Assembly: GCF_016863655.1 (NCBI RefSeq)
Contig: NZ_BOPH01000128.1
Location: 1-58,422 of the forward strand
Direction: 5' to 3'
Length of the DNA: 58,422 nt
Source of the DNA: Virgisporangium ochraceum
Lineage (GTDB): Bacteria > Actinomycetota > Actinomycetes > Mycobacteriales > Micromonosporaceae
Made by a program: the position numbers and the translations under genes. The notes beneath the pieces were generated by a model. That model saw only the letters and a program-made list of their open reading frames with translations, was not told the DNA's origin and did not search any database. Below are positions 38,811 to 46,962 of this stretch, piece after piece (positions within the stretch are counted from its first letter, which is position 1; each line of letters starts with the position of its first letter).

Positions 38811-41225
38811 GTGACCAGCTACCTCGTGGACCTCACCGGACTCGACCGCACGCAGGTCGCGCTCGCCGGCGGCAAGGGCGCGCACCTCGGCGAGCTCACC
38901 CGGATCGAGGGCGTCGCGGTCCCGCCGGGCTTCTGCGTGACGACCGGGGCCTTCCATGCGATCGTCACCCCGGCGATCGACGGGCTGACCACGGATCTCC
39001 GGCGGGCCGTCGAGGCGGTCCCGATCCCCGACGACCTCGCGGCGGCGGTCGCCGCCCGGGTCGAGGAGGGGGTCGCGTACGCCGTCCGGTCGAGCGCGAC
39101 CGCCGAGGACCTGCCGTCCGCGTCCTTCGCCGGCCAGCACGACACGTTCCTCGACGTCGTCGGTGCGGAAGCGGTTCTCGGGCACATGCGCCGGTGCTGG
39201 GCGTCGCTGTTCACCGAGCGGGCCGTCGCCTACCGCCGGCGCAACGGGATCGACGACCGCGTCGTCGACATGGCCGTGGTCGTGCAGCGGATGGTCCACG
39301 CGAGGGCGTCGGGGGTGCTGTTCACCGCCGACCCGGTCACGTCCCACCGCGGGGTGACCACCGTCGAGGCCGCGCCGGGTCTCGGCGAGGCGCTCGTGTC
39401 GGGACGGGTGAACGCCGAGGCCCACACCGTGCGCGACGGCGCGGTGGTGTCCACAGTGGAGCGTCCGCTGCTCACCGCCGACGAGGTGCTGCGGCTCGAC
39501 GGGCTCGGCCGGCGGATCGAGGCGCACTTCGGCCACCCACAGGACATCGAGTGGTGCCTCGACGACGACGGCCGGGTGTGGATCGTACAGAGCCGGCCGA
39601 TCACCACGGTGTTCCCGGTTCCCGCGAACGACGACGGCGGGAACCACGTCTACGTCTCCGTCGGCCACCAGCAGATGATGACCGACCCGTTGAAGCCGCT
39701 CGGGCTGTCGTTCTGGCAGCTGACCACGCCCCGGCCGATGGCCGAGGCCGGCGGGCGGCTGTTCGTCGACGTCACCCGGGTGCTGGCCACGCCCACCGGT
39801 CGCGCCGGTCTCATCGGCGCCCTGGGACGCTCCGACCCGCTGATCGGAGACGCGCTGCGCACCATCGCCGACCGCCCGGGGTTCCTGCCGTCGGTGCCCG
39901 ACGAGCCCTGGGCACCGCCCGGAGGCGGCGCGCAGGAACCGATCGCGACCGACCCCGCGATCGTCACCGACCTGATCGCCCGGTCCGAGGCGGCGATCGC
40001 CGCCGTGGAGCGCGAGATCGCCGGGCTGTCCGGTGCGGCGCTGCTGGACTTCATCCGGGCCGACCTCCAGGACCTCCGGCGGGTCATGTTCGACCCGCGG
40101 AGCATGCGCGTGGTCATGGCCGGCATGGAGGCCACGTGGTGGCTGAACGACCACCTCCACGAGTGGCTGGGCGAGCGGAACGCGGCCGACCGCCTCACGC
40201 AGTCGGTCCCCCACAACGTCACCTCGGAGATGGGCCTGGCGCTTCTCGACGTCGCCGACGTGGTGCGCCGCCACCCGGACGTGGTGGCGTTCCTGGAGAA
40301 CGCCGACTCCCTCGACGACCTGCCGTCGGTGGACGGCGGACCGGAGACCCGCGACGCCATCCGGTCCTTCCTCGACCGCTACGGCATGCGCTGCGTCGGC
40401 GAGATCGACATCACCCGGCCGCGGTGGAGCGAACGGCCGACCGCGCTCGTGCCGCTGATCCTGAGCAACGTACGGGGCTTCGAGCCGGGTGCCCGCGCGC
40501 GCCTTTTCGCACAGGGCCTACGGGACGCGCGTGAGGCGGAACGGGACCTGCTGGCGCGCCTGCGTTCCCAACCCGACGGCGAGCGGAAAGCCCGTGAGAC
40601 CAAGGAGATGATCGACCGGGTACGCGCGTTCGCCGGGTACCGGGAGTACCCCAAGTACCACATGGTGAGCCTGTACTCCGTCTACAAGCGGGCACTGCTG
40701 CGCGAGCACGGCGAGGACATCTTCTACCTGACGTTCGACGAGCTCTACGACGTCGTGCGCACCGGCCGCGTCGACGGGCGGCTCGTCCGCGAACGCAGGG
40801 AGGCACACGCGTCGTACGGGGCGCTCACCCCGCCGAGGGTCTTCACCTCCGACGGCGAGGTCGTCACCGGCAGCTACCGCCGCGAGGGCCTCCCGCCGGG
40901 CGCCCTGGTCGGCCTGGCCGTCTCCGCCGGCACCGTCGAAGGCCGCGCCCGCGTGATCGCCGACCTCGCCGACGCGGACCTCGAGCCCGGCGACATCCTC
41001 GTCACCGCGTTCACCGACCCGAGCTGGACGCCCGCGTTCGTCAGCATCGCCGGCCTGGTGACCGAGGTCGGCGGCCTGATGACCCACGGGGCCGTGATCG
41101 CCCGCGAGTACGGCCTGCCCGCCGTCGTCGGCGTCGAACGGGCGACGACGCTGATCCGGGACGGGCAGCGCATCCGCGTCGACGGCACCGACGGCTACGT
41201 CGAGGTGCTGCCCGTCCCGGCCTGA
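38811..41225 (+). CDS. rph: rifamycin-inactivating phosphotransferase
   Basis: 804 residues. N-terminal ATP-binding domain: TGLDRTQVALAGGKGAHLGE with IEGVAVPPGFCVTTGAF, then AYAVRSSATAEDLPSASFAG and DIEWCLDDDGRVWIVQSRPI. The middle rifamycin-binding helical domain starts NHVYVSVGHQQMMTDPLKPL. The C-terminal swivelling domain carries the phosphate-transfer His759 in GGLMTHGAVIAREYGLPAVV. These are Rph features; PEP synthase would have a much larger C-terminal PEP-binding barrel. Rph phosphorylates rifamycins on the ansa chain, giving resistance. GTG 38811 has GGAGAA upstream. I did not recognise the inverted-repeat rifamycin-associated element in the 34-bp promoter gap. Known enzymes are ~860 residues, so this one is somewhat short. 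Confidence 0.92.
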   Translation: MTSYLVDLTGLDRTQVALAGGKGAHLGELTRIEGVAVPPGFCVTTGAFHAIVTPAIDGLTTDLRRAVEAVPIPDDLAAAVAARVEEGVAYAVRSSATAEDLPSASFAGQHDTFLDVVGAEAVLGHMRRCWASLFTERAVAYRRRNGIDDRVVDMAVVVQRMVHARASGVLFTADPVTSHRGVTTVEAAPGLGEALVSGRVNAEAHTVRDGAVVSTVERPLLTADEVLRLDGLGRRIEAHFGHPQDIEWCLDDDGRVWIVQSRPITTVFPVPANDDGGNHVYVSVGHQQMMTDPLKPLGLSFWQLTTPRPMAEAGGRLFVDVTRVLATPTGRAGLIGALGRSDPLIGDALRTIADRPGFLPSVPDEPWAPPGGGAQEPIATDPAIVTDLIARSEAAIAAVEREIAGLSGAALLDFIRADLQDLRRVMFDPRSMRVVMAGMEATWWLNDHLHEWLGERNAADRLTQSVPHNVTSEMGLALLDVADVVRRHPDVVAFLENADSLDDLPSVDGGPETRDAIRSFLDRYGMRCVGEIDITRPRWSERPTALVPLILSNVRGFEPGARARLFAQGLRDAREAERDLLARLRSQPDGERKARETKEMIDRVRAFAGYREYPKYHMVSLYSVYKRALLREHGEDIFYLTFDELYDVVRTGRVDGRLVRERREAHASYGALTPPRVFTSDGEVVTGSYRREGLPPGALVGLAVSAGTVEGRARVIADLADADLEPGDILVTAFTDPSWTPAFVSIAGLVTEVGGLMTHGAVIAREYGLPAVVGVERATTLIRDGQRIRVDGTDGYVEVLPVPA

Positions 41226-41762
41226 TCAGGCGAGCTTCGCCAGGTACGGTTCGGCGGCGGTGCAGAGCTTTCCGGGAGCCGCACCGGCCGGGAGCACCGT
41301 CACGGAGGAACCGGACCCGTAGCCGGTGCGCCCGGCGTCCTCGATGGTCTTCTCCAACACGGCGTAGGACTTCACGCAGGCGTTGATCGCGGCCTTGGCC
41401 TCCGGGCTCAGCAGCTGCGCCTCGGCCGTGGCCAGCTTCCGCTCGATCTCGGCCCGCTGCGCCCGCACGGCATCGAGGTCGGTCGCGCGCTGCGCGGCAA
41501 GCGCCGTCTGCGCCGCGAGGTCGCGTTCGGCCCGCTGCCGCTGCGACCGCTCCCGGGCGAACAGCACCCCGAACACCACCGCGGCGACCAGCAGCGTCAC
41601 GGACACCATGGCGAGCACCGCCACCGGCCGCCGCGAACCCGTGCCCTCCCCGGCCGGGTCCTTCCCGACCGCCTCGGGCTGGGCGGGTTCGTCCGCTTCC
41701 GCACTCTCCGGTGCGCGATCGTCCACTTCGGACTCCGCGGTTCCCGTTGTCTCCCCGCTCAT
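41226..41762 (-). CDS. single-pass membrane protein with coiled coil
   Basis: 178 residues from ATG 41762 (GGAGGG upstream). An acidic disordered N-terminus of ~75 residues (VDDRAPESAEADEPAQPEAV), one membrane helix (VAVLAMVSVTLLVAAVVFGV), then a coiled coil (RQRAERDLAAQTALAAQRAT ... RAEIERKLATAEAQLLSPEA) and a small Cys-containing extracytoplasmic end. I recognise no family. It follows rph convergently with no bases between stop codons. Confidence 0.75.
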   Translation of the reverse strand: MSGETTGTAESEVDDRAPESAEADEPAQPEAVGKDPAGEGTGSRRPVAVLAMVSVTLLVAAVVFGVLFARERSQRQRAERDLAAQTALAAQRATDLDAVRAQRAEIERKLATAEAQLLSPEAKAAINACVKSYAVLEKTIEDAGRTGYGSGSSVTVLPAGAAPGKLCTAAEPYLAKLA

Positions 41763-41876
41763 GGCTTTCCCTCCGACCGTCCCGATGACGTCGATGATTA
41801 TCGCGGCACCGGGCCGATCGCGGTGACCCGTTTCCGCACCGTCCGGAGCCAGGGAGCACACGTTCCCGGGGGCATC
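41763..41876. other. short gap between the coiled-coil gene and the LacI-like gene
   Basis: 114 bp between two minus-strand genes. It contains the ribosome-binding site of the downstream gene and nothing else that I can recognise. Confidence 0.4.
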
Positions 41877-42920
41877 CTAAGGGGACGGTGGCGCCGTGCT
41901 GTCGCGGACGATCAGGGTCGTCGGCAGCTCCACGCGGGTCCGCTCCGGTGGACGGCCCGCCGCCATCGACACCACCATCCCGGCCGCCGCCGCGCCCATC
42001 TCGGTGAACGGCTGGCGCACCGTCGTCAACGCCGGTCCGCACCAGCTCGCCGGCGGGATGTCGTCGAACCCGACGACGCTGAGGTCCTGCGGGATCCGCA
42101 GTCCCGCCCGCCGGGCCGCCTCGCACGCGCCGAGTGCCTGCAGGTCGTTTCCGCACAGGAGTGCGGTCGGCGGGTCGGGCAGGCGCAGCAGTTCGCGGGC
42201 GTGGTTCAGGCCGTCCTCGAAGGCGAACCACAGGCCGGTCCGCACCAGGGCGGGGTCCAGCGGCACGCCGGCGGCGTCCATCGCGGCACGGGCGCCGTCG
42301 AGGCGGGCGCGGGCGCACAGCCGGTCGGGCGGGCCGGTGATGACGCCGATGCGCCGGTGGCCCAGGCCCAGCAGGTGCCGGGCGGCGGCGGTCGCGCCGG
42401 CAGCGTCGGCGGCGCCCACCGAGGGGACCGGATGGTCCGGCTCGCCGGTCGGGTCGAGCGTGACGAGCGGGACGCCGCCGGCCGCCAGGACCTCGTGCTC
42501 GAGGGTGGGCGGGCTCAGGCACACGGTGACGACCCCGGTCGGCCGGCGGGCCAGCAGGTCGTGCGCCCACGACCGGCCCGACCGGTGCAGCACGTCGACG
42601 AAGCCGACGGTGAGGTCGTGCGGGGCGGCCACCGCCTCGACGCCGTGCAGCACCGGGATCGCGAGGTTGCTCTGCATCCCGAAGAACACCACCTCGAGGC
42701 ACGCCGCCCCGGCGGGCCGCGCCGGGCGGACGGCCGCGTCGGCGAGCAACTGGGAGCGCAGGTGCTCGGCGTCGCGGACCGCGGTGGGGCCGGCGGGCAC
42801 GGTGCGCGTCAGGTACCGCCGCCGGCGGGTCACCGGGTCGATGCCCGCGTAGACCCGCACCCGCAGCGACCCGCTGGGCAGCTTCTCGATCTCCCCGCGC
42901 ACCCGTCGCCCGTCAGACAC
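41877..42920 (-). CDS. LacI-type effector domain fused to an integrase-like arm DNA-binding domain
   Basis: 347 residues. Residues ~60-347 are a normal LacI/GalR effector domain: VVFFGMQSNLAIPVLHGVEA, LLGLGHRRIGVITGPPD, ALLCGNDLQALGACEAARRA, LSVVGFDDIPPASWCGPALT. The N-terminus has no LacI helix-turn-helix. Instead residues 8-60 read RGEIEKLPSGSLRVRVYAGI then DPVTRRRRYLTRTVPAGPTA, the three-strand arm-binding domain found at the start of phage-type tyrosine integrases. There is no catalytic integrase domain. GTG 42920 has TACCGT 6 nt upstream; upstream frames contain no hidden LacI helix-turn-helix. A ligand-responsive regulator that binds DNA through an arm domain is the simplest reading. 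Confidence 0.85.
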   Translation of the reverse strand: MSDGRRVRGEIEKLPSGSLRVRVYAGIDPVTRRRRYLTRTVPAGPTAVRDAEHLRSQLLADAAVRPARPAGAACLEVVFFGMQSNLAIPVLHGVEAVAAPHDLTVGFVDVLHRSGRSWAHDLLARRPTGVVTVCLSPPTLEHEVLAAGGVPLVTLDPTGEPDHPVPSVGAADAAGATAAARHLLGLGHRRIGVITGPPDRLCARARLDGARAAMDAAGVPLDPALVRTGLWFAFEDGLNHARELLRLPDPPTALLCGNDLQALGACEAARRAGLRIPQDLSVVGFDDIPPASWCGPALTTVRQPFTEMGAAAAGMVVSMAAGRPPERTRVELPTTLIVRDSTAPPSP

Positions 42921-43127
42921 GGCGCCACGGTAACAACGCCGTCGCTCCACGTCGATACGTCCGTGGCTCCACGCGATGGCTCCATGGAGCCGGTGCCCGC
43001 AACGCTTGCGGACTCGATCGTATTCAATCGATACTCGTGGCTGTTCCGGCGAGACCACCGCTGCCGGTGCGGACGAGGGCAGGTCCCGGCTCCGTCCGCC
43101 CGCCCCCAGCCGGCAGCGGGCCGGGGC
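42921..43127. promoter_or_regulatory. promoter and iterated GGCTCCA sites upstream of the LacI/arm fusion
   Basis: -10 TACCGT (minus strand, 42927-42932). Upstream lie three direct GCTCCA-containing sites (CGCTCCA 42943-42949, GGCTCCA 42965-42971, GGCTCCA 42978-42984) and an inverted copy, the last two forming the perfect palindrome GGCTCCATGGAGCC (42978-42991). Further upstream, 43022-43033 is the reverse complement of TATCGATTGAAT, also found in front of the esterase at 11513. Confidence 0.55.
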
Positions 43128-44909
43128 TCAGACCGGGTCGGCCTTCAGCGCGGTCCAGGCCCGGTGCAGACCCGCGTAGACGCCGTCGAGCGCCACCAGG
43201 TCGCGATGGTGCCCCTGCTCGACGATCCGTCCACTGTGGAACACGAGCACCCGGTCGGCGGTCTCCGCGGTCGCCATCCGGTGCGCGATCGTGATCGTGG
43301 TGCGGTCGCCGGTCACCCGGCGCAGCGCCCGCTGCAGGCGCACGTCGGTGGCCGGGTCGACGGCGCTGGTGGCCTCGTCGAGGATCAGCAGGTCGGGACG
43401 CACGAGGTAGGTGCGCACGAGCGCGACCAGCTGCCGCTCCCCCGCCGACAGCTCCTCGCCCCGCAGCCCGACGCGGGTCCGCAGCCCGTCGGGCAGCGAC
43501 GCGAGCCACCCGGTCAGGTCGAGGTCGGCGAGCGCGTCGAGGAGGTCGTCGTCGGTGCTGTCGGGCCGGGCCAGGCGCAGGTTCTCCTCGATCGTGGTAT
43601 CGAACAGGAAGCAGTCCTGCGGCACGATCGCGACCCGCCCGTACAGCGACTCCGGCGCCACCCGGCCGAGCGCGACGCCGTTCAGGAGGATCCCGCCGCG
43701 CTCCGGCACGAGCTGGCGGGTCAGCAGCTTCGCGAACGTGCTCTTGCCCGAGCCGGTCGCGCCGACCACGGCCACGTGCGCGCCGGCCGGGATGTCGACC
43801 GACACCCCGTGCAGCACCCGCGGCCCGGTCGGATAGGTGTACTCCACGTCGCGCGCTTCCACCGCGAGGGGACCGGGCGGCAGCGGCTCCGGCTCCTCCG
43901 GCTCCCCGTCGTCGGCGGGCGTGTCGAGGATCTCGAGGACCCGCCGCCAACCGGCGACCGCGTTCTGGGCCTCGTTGAGGATCTCGACCGACTGCTGGAT
44001 CGGGCGGGAGAAGAACGTGATGAGAAGGACGAACGCCAGCAGCTCGCCGAGGCTGATCGTGCCGAACCAGCCCACCCACGCGCCGTCGCGGTAGCCGGAC
44101 GTCGACATCACCAGCCCGCACACCACGACCGCGGCGGTCGAGACACCCGCGACCAGCTCCCCCAACGAGAAGCCGACGGCCAACGGCGGCAGGGCCGCGG
44201 TCTGTGACCGGCGCACCGTGTCGACCGCGTCGTCGAGCCGCCGCTGGCTCAGCTCCCCCGCCCCGTACGAGCGGACGGTGACCGCGCCGGACGCGGCCTC
44301 GCCCAGCACGCCGTACAGCTCCCCCACGTCGCGGCGCAGCTGCCGGTAGCGGGCGGCCACCCGCCGCTGCGCGGCCCGCATCAGCAGCGCCGCCGGCACG
44401 AAGCAGCCGAGCACCACGAACGCGAGCACCCACGAGTACCAGACCATGACGACCGTCGCGATGCCCATCTGCAGCAGGCTGATGAGCAGCGTGACGCCGC
44501 CGGCCTGGGTGAACTGGGTGATGATGTCGACGTCGGAGCTGACCCGGGCCACCAGCGAGCCGCGGCGTTCCCGGTGCCGGGTCAGCGACGACAGCCGGTG
44601 GATGTGGTCGAAGGCACGGACGCGCAGCGCCGCCAGCGCGGTCTCGCTGGCCCGCACCAGGCGCGTGTTCATCGCCCACGAGCACACCCCCGCGACGACG
44701 ACCACGAGCGCCGCCACGGACACCGCACCGAGCACGGCACCGGTGTCGGTGAGCCCGTGGTCGACGGTGTAACGGGTGGCCATCGGCACCACGATGCGCC
44801 CACCGGCCGCGAACACCGCGAGCAGCAGCGTCAGCCACAGTCCCGTGAAGATCTCGGGCGTGGCGCGCAGGCCGCGCCGGATCGTCGCGAGCGACCCGTC
44901 CCCGCTCAT
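43128..44909 (-). CDS. ABC exporter half-transporter, subunit B
   Basis: 593 residues: six membrane helices (ending near 330) then a nucleotide-binding domain with Walker A VVGATGSGKSTFAKLL, Q-loop VPQDCFLF, a variant signature ELSAGERQL (LSAGE in place of LSGGQ), Walker B LLILDEATSAVD and H-loop TITIAHRMA. The ATG overlaps the stop of the upstream half-transporter (ATGA), indicating a heterodimer. Type IV exporters move drugs, lipids or peptides outward; substrate unknown. Confidence 0.94.
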   Translation of the reverse strand: MSGDGSLATIRRGLRATPEIFTGLWLTLLLAVFAAGGRIVVPMATRYTVDHGLTDTGAVLGAVSVAALVVVVAGVCSWAMNTRLVRASETALAALRVRAFDHIHRLSSLTRHRERRGSLVARVSSDVDIITQFTQAGGVTLLISLLQMGIATVVMVWYSWVLAFVVLGCFVPAALLMRAAQRRVAARYRQLRRDVGELYGVLGEAASGAVTVRSYGAGELSQRRLDDAVDTVRRSQTAALPPLAVGFSLGELVAGVSTAAVVVCGLVMSTSGYRDGAWVGWFGTISLGELLAFVLLITFFSRPIQQSVEILNEAQNAVAGWRRVLEILDTPADDGEPEEPEPLPPGPLAVEARDVEYTYPTGPRVLHGVSVDIPAGAHVAVVGATGSGKSTFAKLLTRQLVPERGGILLNGVALGRVAPESLYGRVAIVPQDCFLFDTTIEENLRLARPDSTDDDLLDALADLDLTGWLASLPDGLRTRVGLRGEELSAGERQLVALVRTYLVRPDLLILDEATSAVDPATDVRLQRALRRVTGDRTTITIAHRMATAETADRVLVFHSGRIVEQGHHRDLVALDGVYAGLHRAWTALKADPV

Positions 44910-46849
44910 GTCCCCACCACCCGGGCCAGCTCGTCGACCTCGACGGCGTCGTCGTAGGCACCCACCAGGTCGCGGTAGGCCGGCACGGTGGCGAACAGCT
45001 CGCGGTGGGTGCCGGTCGCGGTGATCCGTCCATCGTGGACGAACACCACCCGGTCGGCGAGCACGATGCTGCTCCTGCGGTAGGCCACCACGAGCAGCGT
45101 CGCCTCTCCCCGCGACAGTCCAGCGGTTCCAGTGGTCTCCCGCACCGCGTCGCGCAGCCGGGCCAGGATGTCGCGCTCGACCCGGGTGTCCAGGGCCGAC
45201 GTCGCGTCGTCGAGGATCAGCAGCCGCGGCCGGCGGACCACCGCCCGTGCCAACGCGATCCGTTGCCTCTGCCCGCCCGACAGCGTCGCGCCGCGCTCGC
45301 CCAGCACGGTGTCGAGGCCGTGCGGCAACGCGGCGACGAACCGGTCGGCGGAGGCGGACCGCAGCGCCCGCCAGATCTCGTCGTCGGAGGACGGGCCGTC
45401 GAGCGCGACGTTCGTGCGCACCGTGTCGTCGAACAGGAACGTCTGCTGCGCCACCAGTGCGACAGCGCCGGTGGCCTGCCCCGGCGCGAGGTCGCGCGCG
45501 TCACGGCCGTCGTAGGTGACGGTGCCGTGCGCCGGGTCGAACAGGCGGCCGAGCAGGCTCACCAGCGTGCTCTTTCCGGCGCCGGTGGCGCCGACGACCG
45601 CGGTGACGGTGCCGGGCGGCAGGTCGAGGTCGAGCCCGTCGACGACCGGATGCGCCGGGTCGTAGCCGAAGCCGACGCCGTCGAGCCGCGCGTGCAGCCC
45701 GGCACCGTCACCGCGGCCGTCGTCGGCCAGCACGCCGGCGCCGTACGGCAGTTCCTCGTCGCTGGCGAGCGTGCGGCCGACGCGCTCGCGCCCGACCACC
45801 GACAGCGGCAGGCCGCTCAGCAGCCGGCCGATGATCTGCAGCGGGAAGGCCATCGTGGTCAACAGATAGGTGACCTGGATGAGCACGCCGGTGTCCATCG
45901 CGCCCACCGCGACGCGGTTCGCGCCGACCAGCAGCACGACGAGCACGCCCGTGGTGGGCAGCAGTTCCACGACCGGGTCGAACGCGGCGGTGACCCGGCC
46001 GGCGCGCACGTTCGCGTCGCGCAGCCGCGTCGCGGCGTCGGCGAACAGCCGCGTCTGCGCGTCGCGGAGCCCGAGCGTGCGGACCACCTGTTCGCCCTCG
46101 AAGCTCTCGTGCGCGATCGAGGCGACGTGCGCACGCATCTGCTGGGCGTGCCGCAGGCGCGGGGCCACCCGCCGCTGGTAGACCAGGTTGACCGCGACGA
46201 TGAGCGGCACCAGCACCGTCGCGACGAGCGCCAGCACGCGATCGGCGGCCACGGTGGCCGCCACGCCGGCGAGGAGCATGAAGAGAACGCCGATCGCGAA
46301 CGGGAACGGCATCATCGGCGACCACACGGCCTCGACGTCGGAGCCGACGGTCGACAGCATCTGACCGGGCGGGTTGCGCCGGTGCCAGGCGAGGCTCAGC
46401 CGTTGGTGGCGGCGGGTCAGCTCGCGGCGGTACCGGGCCTGCAGCCGGAACTGGGTGATCCCCGACAGCACGCGGCGGCTCGCCAGGCCGCTGACCCGCA
46501 GCAGGGAGAAGCCCACGATGACGGCGGCCGCCGTGGCCGCGGCGCCGACGCCCGTGTGCCCGGAGGTGAACGCGGGCGTGATGACGTTCGAGGTGACCCA
46601 GCCGAGACCGGACGCGGCGGCGACGATCGCGCCACCCTGCACCAGGGCCGCGAGCACCGACGGGACGAACGTGCGCCACTCGTCGCGCCCGCCGCGCAGC
46701 AGTCCGCCGAACCCGACCCGGAAGATCCGGCCGGTGCCGCCGATCGATCGGAGCTCCTCGTCGGAGGCGACCGGCCGCCCGCCCTTGATCTGCCTCAGCA
46801 AAGACTCTCCTGAGCTGTCTCCGGGGTATCCACGATATGGGAACGCCAT
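44906..46849 (-). CDS. ABC exporter half-transporter, subunit A
   Basis: 647 residues from ATG 46849 (MAFPYRGYPGDSSGESLLRQ, a typical start of this actinobacterial subfamily; an in-frame start at 46948 is less likely). Six helices are followed by Walker A VVGATGAGKSTLVSLL, canonical LSGGQRQRIALARA and Walker B LLILDDATSALD. The Walker-B following residue is Asp rather than the catalytic Glu, and the H-loop region reads LLVVAYRRS with Tyr-Arg where His is expected. Together with the LSAGE signature of subunit B, this suggests one degenerate and one functional ATP site, as in TM287/288-type heterodimers. Confidence 0.93.
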   Translation of the reverse strand: MAFPYRGYPGDSSGESLLRQIKGGRPVASDEELRSIGGTGRIFRVGFGGLLRGGRDEWRTFVPSVLAALVQGGAIVAAASGLGWVTSNVITPAFTSGHTGVGAAATAAAVIVGFSLLRVSGLASRRVLSGITQFRLQARYRRELTRRHQRLSLAWHRRNPPGQMLSTVGSDVEAVWSPMMPFPFAIGVLFMLLAGVAATVAADRVLALVATVLVPLIVAVNLVYQRRVAPRLRHAQQMRAHVASIAHESFEGEQVVRTLGLRDAQTRLFADAATRLRDANVRAGRVTAAFDPVVELLPTTGVLVVLLVGANRVAVGAMDTGVLIQVTYLLTTMAFPLQIIGRLLSGLPLSVVGRERVGRTLASDEELPYGAGVLADDGRGDGAGLHARLDGVGFGYDPAHPVVDGLDLDLPPGTVTAVVGATGAGKSTLVSLLGRLFDPAHGTVTYDGRDARDLAPGQATGAVALVAQQTFLFDDTVRTNVALDGPSSDDEIWRALRSASADRFVAALPHGLDTVLGERGATLSGGQRQRIALARAVVRRPRLLILDDATSALDTRVERDILARLRDAVRETTGTAGLSRGEATLLVVAYRRSSIVLADRVVFVHDGRITATGTHRELFATVPAYRDLVGAYDDAVEVDELARVVGT

Positions 46850-46925
46850 CCGGCAATCAGGACCATCCACAGTACGTCGCGACGGGCCGATCGCAACATC
46901 CCCTGGTGACCAACGTCCCAACACC

Positions 46926-46953
46926 TTGCTATTACCTATCTGACCCATAGGCT
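46926..46953 (+). promoter_or_regulatory. promoter of the monooxygenase/ABC operon
   Basis: TTGCTA (46926-46931), a 16-bp spacer and TAGGCT (46948-46953), 9 nt before ATG 46963. The stretch 46920-46962 is markedly AT-rich compared with flanks. Confidence 0.6.
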
Positions 46954-46962
46954 TTGTAGCTT

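Noticed and set aside
38811..41225. Phosphoenolpyruvate synthase
   Set aside because: The C-terminal PEP-binding barrel is missing and the middle domain matches rifamycin phosphotransferases.
41877..42920. Truncated LacI with hidden helix-turn-helix upstream
   Set aside because: Upstream codons in all minus frames to 43058 contain no LacI helix-turn-helix, and the replaced segment has its own clear arm-domain pattern.
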